The notes under the pieces were generated by a model. The model was not told the DNA's origin and did no database searches. It was given only the letters and a program-made list of their open reading frames with translations. Below, piece after piece: positions 63,437 to 64,000 of a stretch of DNA of 64,000 bases. The DNA lies in assembly GCF_016711335.1 (NCBI RefSeq), contig NZ_JADJTF010000001.1:2542001-2606000 (forward strand), written 5' to 3'. Source of the DNA: Thiofilum sp. Its GTDB lineage: Bacteria > Pseudomonadota > Gammaproteobacteria > Thiotrichales > Thiotrichaceae. Numbering within the stretch: the first letter of the stretch is position 1; every line of letters begins with the position of its first letter. The position numbers and the translations under genes are program-made.

Positions 63437-64000
63437 ATGAAACGTTTTATGAATTATGTTTTCGCAACCATGATTGCATTAGTAGGTATGAATGCTACTT
63501 TTGCGGAAGAGGCGAAACCAGCAACGGGAGGCACAATGTCTACAAATCCAAAAGTATTGCTCGAAACTAGCAAAGGTAATATCACTATCGAATTGGACGC
63601 AAAAAGCGCACCGATTAGCACCGAAAACTTTTTAGGTTATGTGCGTGATGGTTTTTATGATGGTTTGGTTTTCCATCGCGTGATTCCTAATTTTATGATT
63701 CAAGGCGGTGGCATGAATGAAGCGATGCAAGAAAAATCCACTAAAGCACCGATCAGAAATGAAGCCAATAATGGTCTGAAAAACATGCGTGGTACCTTAG
63801 CGATGGCACGTACTAACGTGCCTCATTCTGCGTCTTCGCAGTTCTTTATTAATACTAAAGACAATGATTTCCTCAATTTCCGCTCTGAAACACCACAAGG
63901 CTGGGGCTATGCGGTATTTGGTAAAGTGACAGCGGGTATGGATGTGGTTGATGCGATTGAAAAAGTTAGAACAGGCTCAAAAGGTCGTCATGATGATGTA
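63437..64000 (+). CDS. Periplasmic cyclophilin-type peptidyl-prolyl isomerase, C-terminus cut by window edge
   Basis: The frame is open from the ATG at 63437, which has AGGGGG upstream, to the window end (188 residues visible). A signal peptide ends TFA before EEA. Cyclophilin motifs: FHRVIPNFMIQGG, LAMARTNVPHSASSQFFI and the FGKV segment. It assists folding of exported proteins. An internal ATG after the signal peptide (63535) could also give a cytoplasmic form. Only the last strand is missing. Confidence 0.9.
   Translation, partial: MKRFMNYVFATMIALVGMNATFAEEAKPATGGTMSTNPKVLLETSKGNITIELDAKSAPISTENFLGYVRDGFYDGLVFHRVIPNFMIQGGGMNEAMQEKSTKAPIRNEANNGLKNMRGTLAMARTNVPHSASSQFFINTKDNDFLNFRSETPQGWGYAVFGKVTAGMDVVDAIEKVRTGSKGRHDDV

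Overview
The window looks like chromosome of a gammaproteobacterium of moderate GC content. A sulfur-oxidiser relative (Thiothrix/Thiolinea type) is my impression from the protein flavour and the mix of conflict systems; no rRNA or other decisive marker is present, so this is weak. Genes are dense, with many ATGA overlaps. I saw no tRNA, rRNA or CRISPR array.

Layout. 0-4.3 kb: an almost complete PhoX-type phosphatase, a DUF523/DUF1722 protein and a porin. 4.4-13.3 kb: a polyamine unit with an aldehyde dehydrogenase, GntR-type regulator, PuuB-like oxidase, PotFGHI-like ABC importer and agmatinase-type ureohydrolase; a class III-fold amino-acid decarboxylase (arginine/lysine/ornithine type) follows at 31-33 kb. 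The two catabolic promoters carry the same TGTGATCAC(A/G) palindrome at the same spacing. 13.4-16.9 kb: a TRAP-TAXI transporter. 17.0-24.3 kb: a five-gene conflict (defence-like) operon: trypco2 protein, trypsin-like protease, MoxR ATPase, a 1010-residue TIR/FGE protein and an EVE-like/FGE fusion. 24.3-25.1 kb: a UPF0175/DUF3368 toxin-antitoxin pair. 25.1-30.6 kb: a Liv-type ABC importer with a hydantoin-racemase-like enzyme.

33.4-36.4 kb: an SDR enzyme with ArsR regulator, DUF1840 and MocR-type regulator. 36.5-39.0 kb: a type II restriction-modification cassette whose endonuclease gene has a single-base frameshift. 39-42 kb: housekeeping and small enzymes. 42.1-44.5 kb: a FitAB/VapBC-type module, a short MITE-like element and an OLD-like ATPase/Toprim nuclease. 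44.7-49 kb: prfC and small conserved genes. 49-53.4 kb: a DctPQM TRAP transporter divergent from an FMN-dependent 2-hydroxyacid dehydrogenase. 53.4-57.7 kb: a truncated second UPF0175/DUF3368 pair, cysS, OsmC, a lipoprotein hydrolase and a VapBC-like pair. 57.9-61.9 kb: an osmoprotectant ABC importer. 61.9-63.3 kb: a decayed IS4-type element. The end is the start of a periplasmic cyclophilin.

Most unusual points: (1) the conflict operon, whose largest protein has a TIR domain set between a shared hinge motif and its FGE domain, with a sharp change in base composition at that joint; (2) a roughly 110-155 bp repeat in three copies with compensatory base changes, two of them placed between a binding-protein gene and its permease gene; (3) the paired operators of the polyamine regulon; (4) the frameshifted restriction enzyme and several broken mobile or toxin genes.
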